Positions 63,028-64,000 of a stretch of 64,000 bases of DNA are shown piece after piece. Made by a program: the position numbers and the translations under genes. Source of the DNA: Roseovarius arcticus (GTDB lineage Bacteria; Pseudomonadota; Alphaproteobacteria; Rhodobacterales; Rhodobacteraceae). The stretch is from the NCBI RefSeq assembly GCF_006125015.1, contig NZ_SZZN01000001.1, forward strand, positions 1,364,001 through 1,428,000, in the 5' to 3' direction. Positions within the stretch are counted from its first letter, which is position 1. Every line of letters starts with the position of its first letter. Below the pieces are notes generated by a model, which was not told where the DNA came from, made no database searches, and worked only from the letters and a program-made list of their open reading frames with translations.

Positions 63028-64000
63028 ATGATGTTGAACTGGGGAACAGACAGCGGCGGTGCGCCTAGCGTGCCGTCATGGGTGCCGCAAGGGGCGATGC
63101 TATACCTCGCCCATACCGAGCAAGGATCGTCGATCCGTGCCCTTGCGCGACAAAATGGCTGTCACGCCTCGACGGTTCTGCGCCGTATTCGCAACATCGA
63201 AACCCGCCGCGACGATCCTATGGTGGACGAGGCGCTACGCCGCCTTGGCTGCCGAATTGCACCGCGAGAAGAGGCCGGCTCCCATCCTCAGGAGACTGCC
63301 GTGAATACCCAGACAAAAGAAATGCCAGCAGACGTGGCCGAAGTGACCGAAGCCCAACTGACGCGCGAGGCGGGCCGTATTCTGCGCCGCCTGTCCGAGG
63401 CGGGGGCAGTGCTGGCCGTCGCGGCGCAGATGGACAAGGCTGTTGTGGTGCGCGGCGATGGTGGGGGCGATCCGACGCGTACCGCTGTGGTTGACCGGGC
63501 AGTGGCCGAGGCGATGGCGCTTAAGGGCTGGATTGCTTGCGACGCGCCAGGACGCCTCGCGCGGTACCATATCACGAAGGCTGGCCGCACGGCACTGGGC
63601 GGTATGTTGGCCAAGGCAGAAAACTCCGCGTCAGGATTCGCCGATGCGCAGGCGCCGTTCAGCATGAAGGAGGGGGCAAGTGAGGCGCCCGGCCGCGTCC
63701 GGTACAGCGCATGCGACAGTCCTCTGGCCTCGCTGGCCCGGCGGCGCGACCGCGACGGTACCCGCTTTGTCCCCGATGATCTGGTGCGCGCAGGCGAGCG
63801 CCTCCGAGAGGATTTCGAGCTGTCTCAGATGGGCCCGCGTGTGACGCAGGACTGGAGCCGATTTTTGACCGCACCCGGCGGCGGTGGCGGCGCCGGCGGC
63901 CATGCCCGCGGCTTTGAGGCTGCCCGTCGCCGAGTTGAGGGTGCGTTGCATGATCTGGGTCCCGGCCTGGGTGATATAGCGCTGCGCTGCTGCTGCCATC
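63028..64000 (+). CDS. DUF6456 helix-turn-helix protein (3' end cut by window edge)
   Basis: The frame starts with two ATGs at 63028 and 63031 behind AAGAAGGG and is still open at the right edge, giving 324 codons so far. The N-terminal part holds a helix-turn-helix-like segment (SSIRALARQNGCHASTVLRRIRNIE, about residues 36-60). A spacer follows, and then a winged-helix-like region (VAEAMALKGWIACDAPGRLARYHITKAGRTAL). The DUF6456 domain starts near residue 225 (SPLASLARRRDRDGTRFVPDDLVRAGERLREDFELSQMG). A DNA-binding role is likely from the domains; targets are unknown. Only the last few dozen residues should be missing. Confidence 0.75.
   Translation, partial: MMLNWGTDSGGAPSVPSWVPQGAMLYLAHTEQGSSIRALARQNGCHASTVLRRIRNIETRRDDPMVDEALRRLGCRIAPREEAGSHPQETAVNTQTKEMPADVAEVTEAQLTREAGRILRRLSEAGAVLAVAAQMDKAVVVRGDGGGDPTRTAVVDRAVAEAMALKGWIACDAPGRLARYHITKAGRTALGGMLAKAENSASGFADAQAPFSMKEGASEAPGRVRYSACDSPLASLARRRDRDGTRFVPDDLVRAGERLREDFELSQMGPRVTQDWSRFLTAPGGGGGAGGHARGFEAARRRVEGALHDLGPGLGDIALRCCCH

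Overview
The window is a chromosomal segment of a GC-rich alphaproteobacterium. Gene content points to Rhodobacteraceae (the Roseobacter group). The markers are CckA, SciP and CtrA of the cell-cycle phosphorelay, LexA boxes of the alphaproteobacterial GTTC-N7-GTTC type, LpxI in place of LpxH, TrmFO, glutamyl-Q-tRNA(Asp) synthetase, a non-pyrrolysine MttB-family protein and DUF6477/DUF6456 proteins. I cannot name a species. Almost everything is dense housekeeping sequence. I saw no insertion sequence, prophage, CRISPR array or rRNA gene.

Layout. 1-5.3 kb: the yceD-rpmF-plsX group on the minus strand (plsX runs off the left edge), divergent from bamE, an OlsB-like acyltransferase and an ABC-F ATPase, then tRNA-Gly(CCC). 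5.4-11.4 kb: envelope genes, namely a Tat-exported DUF882 peptidase-like protein divergent from an L,D-transpeptidase, then lpxD with its own acyl carrier protein and ketoacyl-ACP synthase, then an IalB-family protein. 11.4-18.7 kb: a non-coding stretch with two minus-strand terminators, a HerA/DUF853 ATPase, an HU-like basic protein, tRNA-Val(CAC), an RsmB-like methyltransferase, cckA behind a perfect CtrA box, and a sulfotransferase. 18.8-29.1 kb: recA with an SOS box, alaS, a DUF1330 protein, typA, a GNAT protein, ssb, a lytic transglycosylase, an AraC regulator and miaA. 29.3-41.5 kb: one long co-directional run, pyrH-frr-uppS-cdsA-dxr-rseP-(41-aa ORF)-bamA-skp-fabZ-lpxA-lpxI-lpxB, with many 1-4 base stop/start overlaps. 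41.5-48.5 kb: mnmA on the minus strand, then sciP, ctrA, ligA and recG. 48.5-54.4 kb: a 43-aa SOS-box-controlled membrane ORF, a NifU-like scaffold protein, hisI, gluQ, trmFO, an AT-richer gap, a PaaI-type thioesterase, and rplM-rpsI. 54.4-64 kb: a small membrane protein, TetR and PPK2 run, an alpha/beta hydrolase, metA, a P-loop protein, guaA, an MttB-family methyltransferase, and divergent DUF6477/DUF6456 genes around two DnaA boxes (DUF6456 runs off the right edge).

How the genes work together. The central run links pyrimidine nucleotide supply, ribosome recycling, undecaprenyl and CDP-lipid synthesis, isoprenoid precursors, envelope-stress proteolysis, outer-membrane protein assembly and lipid A synthesis, so it is an envelope-biogenesis superoperon. 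A second envelope cluster holds the displaced lpxD. CckA, SciP and CtrA form a regulatory set that may be self-reinforcing: the cckA promoter carries TTAA-N7-TTAA, and a degenerate copy precedes ctrA. DNA repair is represented by recA, ssb, ligA and recG. The clearest candidate for something undescribed is the 43-codon single-helix membrane ORF at 48572, placed 61 bases downstream of a perfect LexA box. That arrangement recalls the SOS-induced small division inhibitors of Caulobacter.
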